Shown: positions 53,369 through 61,933, counted from the first letter of the stretch. The stretch is DNA of 64,000 nt from Bacillota bacterium (GCA_023408315.1 JAEYKI010000006.1:62001-126000); one strand, 5' to 3'. Numbers and translations are program-made. The notes: a model not told the origin generated them from the letters alone.

Positions 53369-54313
53369 TTATATGCATCCGGTGCATCCGTCGCAATTGC
53401 CGTCGCACATAAGCCCGGACATATCAAAATCGGTGCTGACCGTAAACCTGTTTTTATTGATTGCAAAGCTTGCAGCCTTTGCGCCGTTGTCTATCAAGAC
53501 CGTATCCCCGTTAAAAAACAAATCGATCGGGACTTTTAAAACCGTGTCGTCCATCAGCCCAAGCTTCTGCCTGGATGAAAACACCGTTTCGGTCCCGTCC
53601 GCGCCCAGCACAACAATGTCGCCGGAAGTTACAAGATGGGCGACCCCGCCCTGCCTGTCAAACTGCACCGAATTCACGCTGGCGTCTATTGCCAGCGCCG
53701 CCGTATCAAACGTCTTCACCGGCCCGATAGGCGTTTCGACAATAACCGGGCTGGCCGGTTCAAAAGACTCCAGGCTGCCGTTCTCATACAGCTTGAATCC
53801 TATGCGCGCCGGATATTCCCCCAGCGGCGTTTTTATCCGTATTTCCTCTCCGGGCCAAAGGGTCAGGCTTTTTAATTTGCCGCTTGCATAAAATCGCAGC
53901 CCGATGATTTTAGCGGAAAACTTTGCAAACGGAAAATCAAAATTATATTTCCCGGCAAGCGCGGCTTCCTCCGCCTCGGACCAGCCGAATCCAATCTGCC
54001 CGTTCAGCGGAAATACGCTGTCCAGCGAACCATCTTCATAAAAAGTTACCAGCTCCGCCGGAAAAACGCCCAGAGGCGTTTGCACATCTGTCTGGTCTTC
54101 CAGGCATATGCTCCTTATATTGCCGCTTCTGTAAAAAGAAAGGGATTTTAGTTCCTTTTTTCTGAATCCCTGGATCGTATATTGCGGAATAAACTCCCCG
54201 TATCTGGTGTGGATCACATTGCGCTCATTCAGCCTGCATTCCTGCATTTCGCCGCTGGTATATAAAGTATGGCTCGCAATTCCCTGTAGTTTTTGCTTTT
54301 CGGACAGCAGCAC
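53369..54313 (-). CDS. Uncharacterised anf-operon protein with MORN-like repeats and a C-terminal cysteine cluster
   Basis: About 314 residues from a GTG at 54313 (AAGGGAG eight bases upstream; the longer TTG frame overlaps that ribosome binding site). I do not recognise a named family. It contains about six degenerate 30-50-residue units of the pattern FYxSGxLKSLxL and TPLGxFPAxxxxFYExGSLxS, similar to MORN_2/YwqK-type repeats. It ends in CDGNCDGCTGC, a C-X3-C-X2-C-X2-C cluster suited to bind an iron-sulfur cluster or metal. No signal peptide. Tightly packed between the NimA-like gene and anfO (25 bp gaps), so it is probably part of nitrogenase maturation or protection. Confidence 0.7.
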   Translation of the reverse strand: MLLSEKQKLQGIASHTLYTSGEMQECRLNERNVIHTRYGEFIPQYTIQGFRKKELKSLSFYRSGNIRSICLEDQTDVQTPLGVFPAELVTFYEDGSLDSVFPLNGQIGFGWSEAEEAALAGKYNFDFPFAKFSAKIIGLRFYASGKLKSLTLWPGEEIRIKTPLGEYPARIGFKLYENGSLESFEPASPVIVETPIGPVKTFDTAALAIDASVNSVQFDRQGGVAHLVTSGDIVVLGADGTETVFSSRQKLGLMDDTVLKVPIDLFFNGDTVLIDNGAKAASFAINKNRFTVSTDFDMSGLMCDGNCDGCTGCI

Positions 54314-54338
54314 GATAAATACTCCCTTCAAAACTTGA

Positions 54339-54869
54339 TTATTCAGCCCCAGGCCGGAACAACTGGTCCGGTTCCGCGGCGTTTTCTTTTGCAGTCATAT
54401 GCTCGGGTATAACTTTATACACGGAAACAGCGTTCCCGTCCATGCCAGACCTGTATTTCTCTATCTGCGCGCCGCCCATAGGGTGCTTATAATAACCCGG
54501 CATCAGCTTTTCTGCCAGCTTTTGCAGCGCCCCGGCGGCTTCCTGAAAATCAGTTACTTTATGCGCCTGACCAAAGATCACCACGCTGAAATAAGATGTG
54601 TCCGCGTGGCACGGAAAAGGCGCGGTTACCGTGCCTTTTTCCTCAAACACCGTAAAACAAACGGAGGGCTCCCTCTTCAATATGTCTTCCTTTTTGCCCG
54701 AGCCCATCCCGTGAAAATACACGCATCCATTATACCACACAAAATTAACGGGCACTACATACGGCCCGGGCGCTCCATCCATCCCCATAACGCCCACCCG
54801 GGCGTCTGCTAGAAACGCCTCAATCTTTTTGCTATCGCTGCATATTCTTTTTGTATACCGTATCTCCAT
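54339..54869 (-). CDS. NimA/PNPOx-like flavin-binding protein
   Basis: 176 residues. A split-barrel flavin-binding fold of the pyridoxamine 5'-phosphate oxidase-like/NimA family: YVVPVNFVWYNGCVYFHGMGSGKKEDIL, VCFTVFEEKGTV and YFSVVIFGQAHKV. Such proteins bind FMN or heme and act in reductive or stress-related redox steps. ATG after GGGAGGACTGTTTGA; the preceding gene stops one base earlier. In the anf operon it may supply a redox function, which is inference. Confidence 0.8.
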   Translation of the reverse strand: MEIRYTKRICSDSKKIEAFLADARVGVMGMDGAPGPYVVPVNFVWYNGCVYFHGMGSGKKEDILKREPSVCFTVFEEKGTVTAPFPCHADTSYFSVVIFGQAHKVTDFQEAAGALQKLAEKLMPGYYKHPMGGAQIEKYRSGMDGNAVSVYKVIPEHMTAKENAAEPDQLFRPGAE

Positions 54870-55580
54870 TCAAACAGTCCTCCCTGCATCCATTGCCTCA
54901 AGCCTGGATAAAAACATCCGCATCCATTCGTTGTCCCGCTCTATGTTTTCGGCAGCTTCAAGTATCTGCCCTGGCGTCTGCACGTATACATCGGGTATCA
55001 TTTCCTCCCCGCAATTTTCTATCAGGCTCTGTATGATCTCTTGGTTGTTCTCCAGGTGAAATTGAAAGCCAAACACCCTGCTTCCGTACATAAATGCCTG
55101 GTTCCGGCAGGCGTCGTTTTCCGCAATCAACGCGGCTCCCGAAGGGATGCCGAACGTGTCTCCATGCCATTCAAAAACAACCGGCTCCGGCGGAAAGAAA
55201 GAAAACAGCGGAAATTCCCTTGCCTCGCAGCTCAGCCGGACGGGAAACCATCCGATTTCCTTATATACATTTTTGGTAACCTTCCCTCCCAGGACGTCGG
55301 CAATCAGTTGAGCGCCCAGGCACAGCCCAATCACGATTTTGCCGCATTCAATGCTTTCCAGAATAAACTTTTTTTCCCGGACCAGCCAGGGGTGTTCGTC
55401 TTCCTGGTAAATATTCATGGGGCCGCCCATAACCACAAGCCAGTCAAAATCATCCTGCGCGGGCAGCTCTTCCTCCCGGTACAGATGTGTTGAGGTTACC
55501 GTATGCCCGCATTGATAAGCCCATTCCAGAATACTTCCCGGATTTTCAAAGGGCACATGCTGCAGATAATGAAGACGCAT
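54870..55580 (-). CDS. Class I glutamine amidotransferase-like protein
   Basis: 236 residues from the ATG at 55580 (GGAGAGACT upstream). The nucleophile motif GLCLGAQLIADVLGG (Cys near residue 91), LVVMGGPMN, and the histidine/glutamate pair in GFQFHLENNQEII identify a stand-alone GATase1 domain like GMP synthase subunit A homologues. It would hydrolyse glutamine or a gamma-glutamyl compound, releasing ammonia or transferring it. Encoded 17 bp after nifB, suggesting co-expression with nitrogenase; the acceptor is unknown. Confidence 0.83.
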   Translation of the reverse strand: MRLHYLQHVPFENPGSILEWAYQCGHTVTSTHLYREEELPAQDDFDWLVVMGGPMNIYQEDEHPWLVREKKFILESIECGKIVIGLCLGAQLIADVLGGKVTKNVYKEIGWFPVRLSCEAREFPLFSFFPPEPVVFEWHGDTFGIPSGAALIAENDACRNQAFMYGSRVFGFQFHLENNQEIIQSLIENCGEEMIPDVYVQTPGQILEAAENIERDNEWMRMFLSRLEAMDAGRTV

Positions 55581-55596
55581 AGTCTCTCCTTCCCCC

Positions 55597-56862
55597 CTAC
55601 CCATTTAGGCTTTGCCTTGTCTTGGCAGGAAAATTCCCTCCGGCATAATTCCGTATTTCCTCTTCAACCGTGCCACCGGACACGCGTACGTCTATTTGAT
55701 TCTCTTTCAGAATGTCCGCCGCGTGCTCGCCGATTTTCACGCACAGCACGCAATCGCAGTCGCGTATACTCTTGATCAGTTTATATACGCGCCCTTCGCT
55801 TTTATCCGGTGCGGGGCCGCCGCAATACGTATCCGCCTTCCTCGTTTCAACAAACACGGTTTTCCCGTTTGCATACTCATAAATATAAAACTCGCCCGTG
55901 TTTCCAAAATGCAGATCAACCGTGCGCCCCCCGCCGGAGCAAACGGCAAACCGGATTACGCTTCCCGCCTTTTCCGGGCGGGTCGGGGCGCACTGGCTTC
56001 CGGACGAAAACAGGCCGGAATCCTGGCCCAGCGTTCCCACCGCATCAGACCTGCATTGTTTGCAATGGTACATCTGCGGCAGTATCTGCGCGCATTCTTT
56101 CCTGATTTGGTTAATCTCCGCATTGCCCGCCACATCCAACTTTTCAAAAGCGCTGCCCTCAACGGGGATCATCTGCATAATATTGGTGGTAACACAACCC
56201 GAATCCTTTGCCAGCGCGGCAATCCGCTCGATCTCGTGCGCGTTCATGCCCTTAATATAAACGATATTCACCTTTAGCACCAGGCCTCTGGAGCAAAGAT
56301 ACCGTATGCCCGCAAGCTGGTTTTGCAGCAGTATGGAAGCGGCTTCTTCTCCAATATATTTTTTGTCCAGGTACTCTATATGCCTGTAAATTTTTGCGCC
56401 TGTTCCGGGCGTTGCCGCATTCATCGTAACCGTGACGTGCGTTACTCCCAGCGCAATCAGCTGGTTTGCATAGTGAGGCAGCATAAGCCCGTTGGTGGAA
56501 AGGCAGAACGTTACGTCCTCATCCTGCTCGCGTATCAATTCCAGCGTTCTTTTTACCTGGTCAAAATTCGCAAGCGCGTCCCCCGGCCCCGCAATCCCCA
56601 CAACCGCAAGGTTGGGTATCTTGCCTTTGGCTTCAAAATACCGCTCTGCGGCCTGCTCGGGCGAAAGCACGGCGCTTGTTACGCCCGGACGCGATTCGTT
56701 TACGCAATCAAATTTCCGCACGCAATAATTGCACTGGATATTGCATTTGGGGGCAATGGGCAGATGGATCCTTGCGTTTCCGGATGCGCCGCAGTGAAAA
56801 CACGGATGCCCGAGCGTTTTATTTGTAACCGAACGAACGCCTGTAGAAACGGGTTTAAACAT
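55597..56862 (-). CDS. nifB: Nitrogenase cofactor biosynthesis protein NifB with C-terminal NifX-like domain
   Basis: 421 residues. The radical SAM domain has HPCFHCGASGNARIHLPIAP and the SAM cluster CNIQCNYC (CX3CX2C) near residue 38, GIAGPGDALAN and MNAATPGTGAKIY. From about residue 295 a NifX/NafY-like cofactor-binding domain follows (VDLHFGNTGEFYIYEYANG). NifB fuses two 4Fe-4S units and inserts carbide to give NifB-co, the precursor of all nitrogenase cofactors including FeFe-co. It follows anfK after 94 bp with an intercistronic hairpin, in the same transcript direction. Confidence 0.95.
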   Translation of the reverse strand: MFKPVSTGVRSVTNKTLGHPCFHCGASGNARIHLPIAPKCNIQCNYCVRKFDCVNESRPGVTSAVLSPEQAAERYFEAKGKIPNLAVVGIAGPGDALANFDQVKRTLELIREQDEDVTFCLSTNGLMLPHYANQLIALGVTHVTVTMNAATPGTGAKIYRHIEYLDKKYIGEEAASILLQNQLAGIRYLCSRGLVLKVNIVYIKGMNAHEIERIAALAKDSGCVTTNIMQMIPVEGSAFEKLDVAGNAEINQIRKECAQILPQMYHCKQCRSDAVGTLGQDSGLFSSGSQCAPTRPEKAGSVIRFAVCSGGGRTVDLHFGNTGEFYIYEYANGKTVFVETRKADTYCGGPAPDKSEGRVYKLIKSIRDCDCVLCVKIGEHAADILKENQIDVRVSGGTVEEEIRNYAGGNFPAKTRQSLNG

Positions 56863-56904
56863 TCTCTCACCGCCTAAAAATTCTTTTAGCGAATTCAGTT
56901 TACA

Positions 56905-56931
56905 GTCCGCCGGTTCTGTAAACCGGCGGAC
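56905..56931 (-). other. Intercistronic hairpin between anfK and nifB
   Basis: GTCCGCCGGTT (56905-56915) pairs with AACCGGCGGAC (56921-56931), loop CTGTA. Perfect 11-bp GC-rich stem without a T run on the minus strand, so more likely to stabilise the structural-gene mRNA or to reduce readthrough into nifB than to stop it. Confidence 0.6.
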
Positions 56932-56956
56932 TTACTTTACAGCGGGCGCCATGCGC

Positions 56957-58345
56957 TTACCAGACGTTCAATACCCATTCTTTATTCTTCTTGTATTCCA
57001 TATCCGTAAATATGGTGTTTGCCATTTGCTCGGCCAGCCAGATCGCGCCTTCATATCCCACCACTGGGTGGCGGTACATGCCCGCGCGGTCGTACACCGG
57101 AAATCCCACGCGCACCATGGGAATATTGTAATCGATGGATATAAAACGCCCCTTGGAGTGGCCAAGGATCAAATCCAGCTCCAGCCCTTTGTTTTTTATT
57201 CGGTCTTCCATTTCCCAGAAATCGGCGTTTGTAACGATTTCCATGTCAAAATATACGTTTTCCTTCAGTTCCAGGATGCGCGGGTCGTCCTTGTAATTCG
57301 TGTTGTCGTCTCCCAGCAGCAAAAGCACAGGCTTCATTTCAAGGTCCAGGCAGAACTGCGCAAGCCCGATCACCAGATCCGCGTTCCCGTAGATCGCCAC
57401 CTTTTTCTCGGCCAAAAACATATGCACCAGGTCGGTCAACGCGTCCAGCGCAATTCCTCTTTCCCACACAAGGGATTCCGGAATCGGTTTACCTGTCATT
57501 TCGCTCAGGCGTTTTAAGAACGTATCCGTGTTGCGTATACCTATGGGCGTGGGCCCTATCACCGCAGGAACGCCAAATTCCTCTTCCAGAAATTCCACCG
57601 CCTTGCCGCCTTCGTACCGGTTCAGGGCAATACTCCCCATGGCGTTGGCAGTCCCCTGCATATCTTCCACGGTGGTATCACCATGGGAAACAAAATTTCC
57701 ATGGGGCATCAGCGGCGAATCGAAGTTTTCCGTTTCAAACAGAACCGTCGCCTCTATATCCATTGCTTTCAATAAATGCTTGATCGCCTTTACGTCCCCC
57801 GGATTCACCCAGCCGGTGAAAAGGTTGATCTTGCCGTTGGGTTCCCCCTTTCTGGCAAAATAGCTTACAAAATCCCGCGCAGCCACATCATAACCGCTCA
57901 CCATACTCCCCACAAAGCTGGGCGTATGGATGGGGATCAGATGCACCTCCCGGTCCGGAAACTTCTCTTTTAAAAGGCCGTTGTTCAGTTTCCTTACCAC
58001 GCCGTCTATATCGTCGCCAATAACCTCTGTGCTGCAGGTGGATATAATGGGCACAACCTTTACATGCGGGTAGCGCATCAATAAAACGTCCACCGCTTCC
58101 TCCACACGGTTCAGCGCCCCAAATACAGCGCCGTCCTCGTGCACGGAAGAAGAGGCAAGTTCAAAACTTTCTTTAAAGTGCTGCGAGAAAAGCAGCCGGA
58201 CAAACATGACGCATCCCTGGCCTCCGTGCACAATCCCGATGCAGTCCTTTATACCTATGCTGACGTATTGCGCGCCACAAGGCTGGCAGGTAAATATGGG
58301 ATTGATGATTCCGGCGCGTTCTCTTTCCATTAATTCGCACGACAT
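56957..58345 (-). CDS. anfK: Iron-only nitrogenase beta subunit
   Basis: 462 residues. P-cluster cysteines in FTCQPCGAQ (C20), HGGQGC (C45) and ISTCSTEVIGDDI (C104), each in the context seen in AnfK. Other family features are NPGDVKAIKHLL, SHGDTTVEDMQG and KGRFISIDYNIPMVRVGFPVYDRAG. Length and motifs fit AnfK rather than the longer NifK. It forms the AnfD2G2K2 catalytic component. ATG after GGAGGAGAGTTAA, 17 bp downstream of anfG. Confidence 0.95.
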   Translation of the reverse strand: MSCELMERERAGIINPIFTCQPCGAQYVSIGIKDCIGIVHGGQGCVMFVRLLFSQHFKESFELASSSVHEDGAVFGALNRVEEAVDVLLMRYPHVKVVPIISTCSTEVIGDDIDGVVRKLNNGLLKEKFPDREVHLIPIHTPSFVGSMVSGYDVAARDFVSYFARKGEPNGKINLFTGWVNPGDVKAIKHLLKAMDIEATVLFETENFDSPLMPHGNFVSHGDTTVEDMQGTANAMGSIALNRYEGGKAVEFLEEEFGVPAVIGPTPIGIRNTDTFLKRLSEMTGKPIPESLVWERGIALDALTDLVHMFLAEKKVAIYGNADLVIGLAQFCLDLEMKPVLLLLGDDNTNYKDDPRILELKENVYFDMEIVTNADFWEMEDRIKNKGLELDLILGHSKGRFISIDYNIPMVRVGFPVYDRAGMYRHPVVGYEGAIWLAEQMANTIFTDMEYKKNKEWVLNVW

Positions 58346-58362
58346 TTAACTCTCCTCCTGTT

Positions 58363-58707
58363 TCAATAATGGGGGTCGGAAAGCTCCAGGTTTAAAGACC
58401 CTGTTACCGTCAAAAAATCCATTCGCTCCTTCAGCCCTTGCATAAGCTCCTTTTTATCTGCAACATTCATTTCATCCAACCAGGCATACCGGGCTTTAAA
58501 TGCGTCGGCCAGCCAAACGGCGTCGACCCAATAGCATCTCTCCAACGGGTCCCCGGTATCCACCGGTTCGCCGCATAAAATCTGCATTGTTTTTTTTAAA
58601 ATATTTTCATTTTGCCGCTCCCTGTCCCAGGCCCTTGAATGAAACTGCCACAGGCACTTTTTCATGATGCAGTCCACAAGCTGCTCAATTTTATCTTTCA
58701 TTTCCAC
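58363..58707 (-). CDS. anfG: Alternative nitrogenase delta subunit
   Basis: About 114 residues from a GTG at 58707 (GGAGAGG eight bases upstream; ATG 58701 and GTG 58716 are alternatives). CLWQFHSRAWDRERQNENIL, CYWVDAVWLADAF and GLKERMDFLTVTGSLN match the delta subunit found only in V- and Fe-only nitrogenases. The segment GSLN-LELSDPHY at the end is the usual AnfG terminus. It binds AnfD and is needed for the FeFe enzyme. Encoded between anfD and anfK, the standard order. Confidence 0.95.
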   Translation of the reverse strand: MEMKDKIEQLVDCIMKKCLWQFHSRAWDRERQNENILKKTMQILCGEPVDTGDPLERCYWVDAVWLADAFKARYAWLDEMNVADKKELMQGLKERMDFLTVTGSLNLELSDPHY

Positions 58708-58721
58708 GTACCGCACCTCTC

Positions 58722-60290
58722 CTATACCACAGAAGTCAGCTTTTCAGCCGCAGAAAATTCCGGATAGGTTTTGCCGCGTAATTGCGCGAGACAATCGTAT
58801 TTTCCGGTGTATTCGCGCATCTCGGTGGAATTGCGCACCTCTTCGTTCAGGTTCGCGTCCGAAAGCATCCGCTTTGTAACAAACCCTTTATCCGCAGGTA
58901 TCTCGTCCTTGCTGATATCCAGAGACGCAAGCGCATGAATGGGAGAATAGATCGCGTTATAAATATCGCGCGCAAAGCGCACCCAGCCTTCGTATCCTTT
59001 CCACGGGCCATTGTGGTATGCGTGCGCGTTCAGGTAGGGCACGCGAATCTTTTTCGCCACCTCGCCGGGGCGCTTGCCGGTAAAAATAATGTCCGGCTTG
59101 AGCATTTCCATCGCTTCCAGGCCTTCCAGTTCGTTGGGGTCGTCTATGGCCAACGCGCCTTCCTCGCACCTGGAAATACCTTTTTCCATATCTCCCTGAT
59201 GCCCGAACTTTGTGTAAACCGACACAACTTCCACGCCCATCTCCTCATGTATAACATTCGCCCAATGCCAGAGTTTGGAGCCACCGGGCCACAGGCACAC
59301 TTTCTTGCCGCGGAGCCGTTCTTTGTACCAGTTAAGCTCCGGTTGCCACCGGGCTTTTTCTTCCGCAATAATCGCGTCTGCCCTGTCTTCTATGCCAAAG
59401 AACAAGCCGACTTTTTTAAGCGATGCGGACAGGGGCTCAAACCCAAATCCGTCTATATCCAGGCGGGGCGTTCCGTACCGCACCCTAAGCTCGTTGCAGA
59501 TATACTCTGCGGAGCGCGCGCATTCCAGCACATTCAAGTGCGCCTTGTGCATGGCCCGCAGGTCGTCGTAAGACCCGTTGCCCGTAAAGGTGGATAATAC
59601 CTGAATACCCATCCGCTTAAAGAAATCCATCATCACTTCCTGGTCGCCCTGAATGTTGTATTCACCCACATAGTTGATCACATAGTCGCTGGTGATCTCC
59701 GGCTCCACGGTGCCCACCTTCTGGTTGATCCAGGCAATGTTGATTTTATGGTGCCCGCCCGACTGGCTGGGCCCGCCGAATCCCGGAGAGTTGCAGACGA
59801 ATATATCCACATCCGGCATCTCCTCCATCACTTCGTTTGCAACGGCGTTGATATCGTCCCCAATCAAGGCGGAGGCGCACGTCTGGTAAACCGTCATTCT
59901 TTTTATGTTCGGAAACGCTTTAAACGCCTCCACTATATTTTTTTTCAGCATTCCCTCGGCGCCAAACACAATATGCTTTTCCTTCATGTCTGAGGCAAAG
60001 GTATACTTGATCTGAAAATTATCATTATCGCTGATATACCGCTTTGTCTGCCATGTATCGTAGGTACACCCCATGGGCCCGTGGCTCAAATGGATCACGT
60101 CCTTCATGGGCGTTCCTATCACGTGCTTTGCGCCGCAGTACGCGCACCCACGTTCCGAAATGGTTCCGGGGATGGTATTGAGATATCCGAGCGGGAGCGC
60201 CATAGACAGGTCTTCTCCCGGTCCTTTTATAACGGCGTGCTTTTCCCTCTCGGGAATGCATTCGCTGCATTTAAATAAATGATACGGCAT
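58722..60290 (-). CDS. anfD: Iron-only nitrogenase alpha subunit
   Basis: 522 residues. P-cluster cysteines C49 (SERGCAYCGAKH), C75 (HGPMGCTYDTW) and C138 (YQTCASALIGDD). FeFe-cofactor ligands C257 (NVLECARSAEY) and H423 (LNAHAYHNGPW), the same numbering as AnfD/VnfD. H180 in GGHHKINIAW is the conserved residue near the cofactor. The surrounding sequence follows AnfD, not VnfD (for example YISDNDNFQIKYT and LPLGYLNTIPG). It reduces N2 with H2 evolution. ATG after GAAAGGAGAAACCT, 16 bp after nifI2. Confidence 0.97.
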   Translation of the reverse strand: MPYHLFKCSECIPEREKHAVIKGPGEDLSMALPLGYLNTIPGTISERGCAYCGAKHVIGTPMKDVIHLSHGPMGCTYDTWQTKRYISDNDNFQIKYTFASDMKEKHIVFGAEGMLKKNIVEAFKAFPNIKRMTVYQTCASALIGDDINAVANEVMEEMPDVDIFVCNSPGFGGPSQSGGHHKINIAWINQKVGTVEPEITSDYVINYVGEYNIQGDQEVMMDFFKRMGIQVLSTFTGNGSYDDLRAMHKAHLNVLECARSAEYICNELRVRYGTPRLDIDGFGFEPLSASLKKVGLFFGIEDRADAIIAEEKARWQPELNWYKERLRGKKVCLWPGGSKLWHWANVIHEEMGVEVVSVYTKFGHQGDMEKGISRCEEGALAIDDPNELEGLEAMEMLKPDIIFTGKRPGEVAKKIRVPYLNAHAYHNGPWKGYEGWVRFARDIYNAIYSPIHALASLDISKDEIPADKGFVTKRMLSDANLNEEVRNSTEMREYTGKYDCLAQLRGKTYPEFSAAEKLTSVV

Positions 60291-60306
60291 AGGTTTCTCC
60301 TTTCAA

Positions 60307-60678
60307 CTAGATAACAGCGTCTTCTCCCGTTTCATTGGTGCGGACGCGAAGCACTTCTTCTATGGGGCACACGAATATTTTCCCGTCTCCAATCTGCCCG
60401 GTTTGGTTCACTTTGGTTATGGTCTCCACCACCAGATCCGCGTGAACATCTTTTACCACTATGGAAATCTGACGTTTGGGTATATACTTCATGCCGCCGT
60501 TTTTTACCTGATCCAAAATTCCGGGCCGAAAGTCCACATTTACCTCGCCCACAAGGCCCCGCTGCCTGCCGCGGCCAAGAACAGGGATGGCCGTCACGCT
60601 GGGGAAACCCAAAGTTTCCAGCGCATCTTTTGTTTTACCGACCATTTTGGGACGGATAATAGCCACTATTTCCTTCAA
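60307..60678 (-). CDS. nifI2: Nitrogenase PII-like regulator NifI2
   Basis: 123 residues from a TTG at 60678 with GAGGTG six bases upstream; the resulting start KEIVAIIRPKMVGKTKDAL matches NifI2. Extended T-loop region with GRGRQRGLVGEVNVDF, then KRQISIVVKDVHADLVVETI and GQIGDGKIFVCPIEEVLRVRT. Together with NifI1 it inhibits nitrogenase reversibly when ammonium (low 2-oxoglutarate, high ADP) signals nitrogen sufficiency. NifI pairs occur in anaerobic Bacteria and Archaea; here they sit between anfH and anfD. Confidence 0.95.
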   Translation of the reverse strand: MKEIVAIIRPKMVGKTKDALETLGFPSVTAIPVLGRGRQRGLVGEVNVDFRPGILDQVKNGGMKYIPKRQISIVVKDVHADLVVETITKVNQTGQIGDGKIFVCPIEEVLRVRTNETGEDAVI

Positions 60679-60688
60679 ACCGCCCACC

Positions 60689-61006
60689 TCACAATCCTTG
60701 CTCGCCCGTACGCACCGTAACGGCCTTTTCAACGGGGGAGACAAAAATCTTGCCATCGCCAAAGTTCCCGGTGTACGCTTTGTACCTGATCATCTTCAGT
60801 ACTTCGTCCACGTCCTTATCCTCCACAACCATCATGATGATGGTTTTTGGAAGCTCGTCGTAATGCACGGGACCTACTTTAATTCCTTTTTGCTTTCCCC
60901 GCCCAAACGCGTTGATTTTTGTCATGGAATAGAATCCGGCGTCGGCAAGAACGTCTGATATGCCGTCCGCCGCTTCGGGCCGGACTACCGCTTTAATCAT
61001 TTTCAT
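60689..61006 (-). CDS. nifI1: Nitrogenase PII-like regulator NifI1
   Basis: 105 residues. MKMIKAVVRPEAADGISDVLADAG, FGRGKQKGIKVGPVHYDELPK (a T-loop without the uridylylated tyrosine of GlnB), and TGNFGDGKIFVSPVEKAVTVRTGEQG identify NifI1. It forms a hetero-oligomer with NifI2 that blocks the AnfH-AnfD/K interaction. Ten bases separate it from the nifI2 start. Confidence 0.95.
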   Translation of the reverse strand: MKMIKAVVRPEAADGISDVLADAGFYSMTKINAFGRGKQKGIKVGPVHYDELPKTIIMMVVEDKDVDEVLKMIRYKAYTGNFGDGKIFVSPVEKAVTVRTGEQGL

Positions 61007-61028
61007 AGGGCTACTCCTTTGATTTTAA

Positions 61029-61856
61029 TCAGTCTGCTATGCCGTACTTAACAACCATTTTCTCCAGTTCATCCATGCTCAGGGGCTGCGGAATCACAAA
61101 ATTCTTGTTTTCAATTATTTTACGGGCCAGCTCTCCGTATTCCTTGGCCTGGTTTTCCGTATTGTCGTATTCCACCACGGTTTTCTTATTGAATTCCGCT
61201 TTCTGAACAATGTTGTCGCGCGGTACAAAATGAATCATCTGCGTGCCGATGGCTGCGGTGAACTCCTCCAGGAACTCCTTCTCCCGGTCCACCTTCCTGC
61301 TGTTGCATACAATACCGCCCAGGCGGACCCCGCTTTGCTTCGCGTATTTTAAAAGACCCTTGCAAATGTTGTTGGCCGCATAGATCGCCATCATCTCGCC
61401 CGATGCGACAATGTATACCTCCTGCGCCTTTCCGTCGCGTATTGGCATTGCGAATCCCCCGCACACAACGTCGCCCAACACGTCAAAAAACACAAAATCC
61501 AGGTCGCTTGTATATGCGCCGTTGTTCTCCATTAAATCGATGGCGGTAATAACGCCGCGGCCGGCACAGCCGACTCCCGGCTCCGGCCCGCCCGATTCCA
61601 CGCACCGGATGCCTTTAAAACCGGTTTTGATGACTTTGTCGTTTGTCACTTTTTCCGCGCCTTCCTGCCGCAACACATCCATCAGGGTCTCCTGGGGCTT
61701 TCCGCCCAGTATCAGCCTTGTTGAATCCGCTTTGGGGTCGCACCCGTGAATGAATATTTTCTGGTCGTAAAAATGAGCCATGGCCGCGGCCGTGTTCTGC
61801 TGGGTGGTAGATTTCCCAATTCCTCCTTTTCCGTAAAAGGCAACTTTTCTTGGCAT
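61029..61856 (-). CDS. anfH: Nitrogenase iron protein (AnfH-type)
   Basis: 275 residues. P-loop YGKGGIGKSTTQQN, the 4Fe-4S ligands C97 (GVGCAGRG) and C132 (LGDVVCGGF), switch region DVLGDVV and R100, the residue that is ADP-ribosylated in other systems. It delivers electrons to AnfDGK with ATP hydrolysis, and the Fe protein also serves in cofactor maturation. ATG with CAGGAGGATTG upstream. First gene of the operon, with a promoter at 62042-62070 and a leader terminator at 61887-61933. Confidence 0.96.
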   Translation of the reverse strand: MPRKVAFYGKGGIGKSTTQQNTAAAMAHFYDQKIFIHGCDPKADSTRLILGGKPQETLMDVLRQEGAEKVTNDKVIKTGFKGIRCVESGGPEPGVGCAGRGVITAIDLMENNGAYTSDLDFVFFDVLGDVVCGGFAMPIRDGKAQEVYIVASGEMMAIYAANNICKGLLKYAKQSGVRLGGIVCNSRKVDREKEFLEEFTAAIGTQMIHFVPRDNIVQKAEFNKKTVVEYDNTENQAKEYGELARKIIENKNFVIPQPLSMDELEKMVVKYGIAD

Positions 61857-61886
61857 TTTTCAATCCTCCTGAAAATTTTATTTAAC

Positions 61887-61933
61887 AAAAAAGGGTTCTT
61901 TATTGCCCGTCCGGGCAATAGAGGAACCCCTTT
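61887..61933 (-). terminator. Attenuator-like terminator in the anfH leader
   Basis: On the minus strand GGGTTC...TATTGCCCG pairs with CGGGCAATA...GAACCC (outer arms 61893-61898/61924-61929, inner arms 61901-61909/61912-61920, two-base loop) and is followed at once by TTTTTT (61887-61892). It ends about 30 bases before the anfH start codon and 15 bases before its ribosome binding site, so full-length anf mRNA must read through it. Confidence 0.7.

Noticed and set aside
58782..59597. 271-codon plus-strand frame
   Set aside because: Shadow of anfD on the opposite strand, without start signal or domain.
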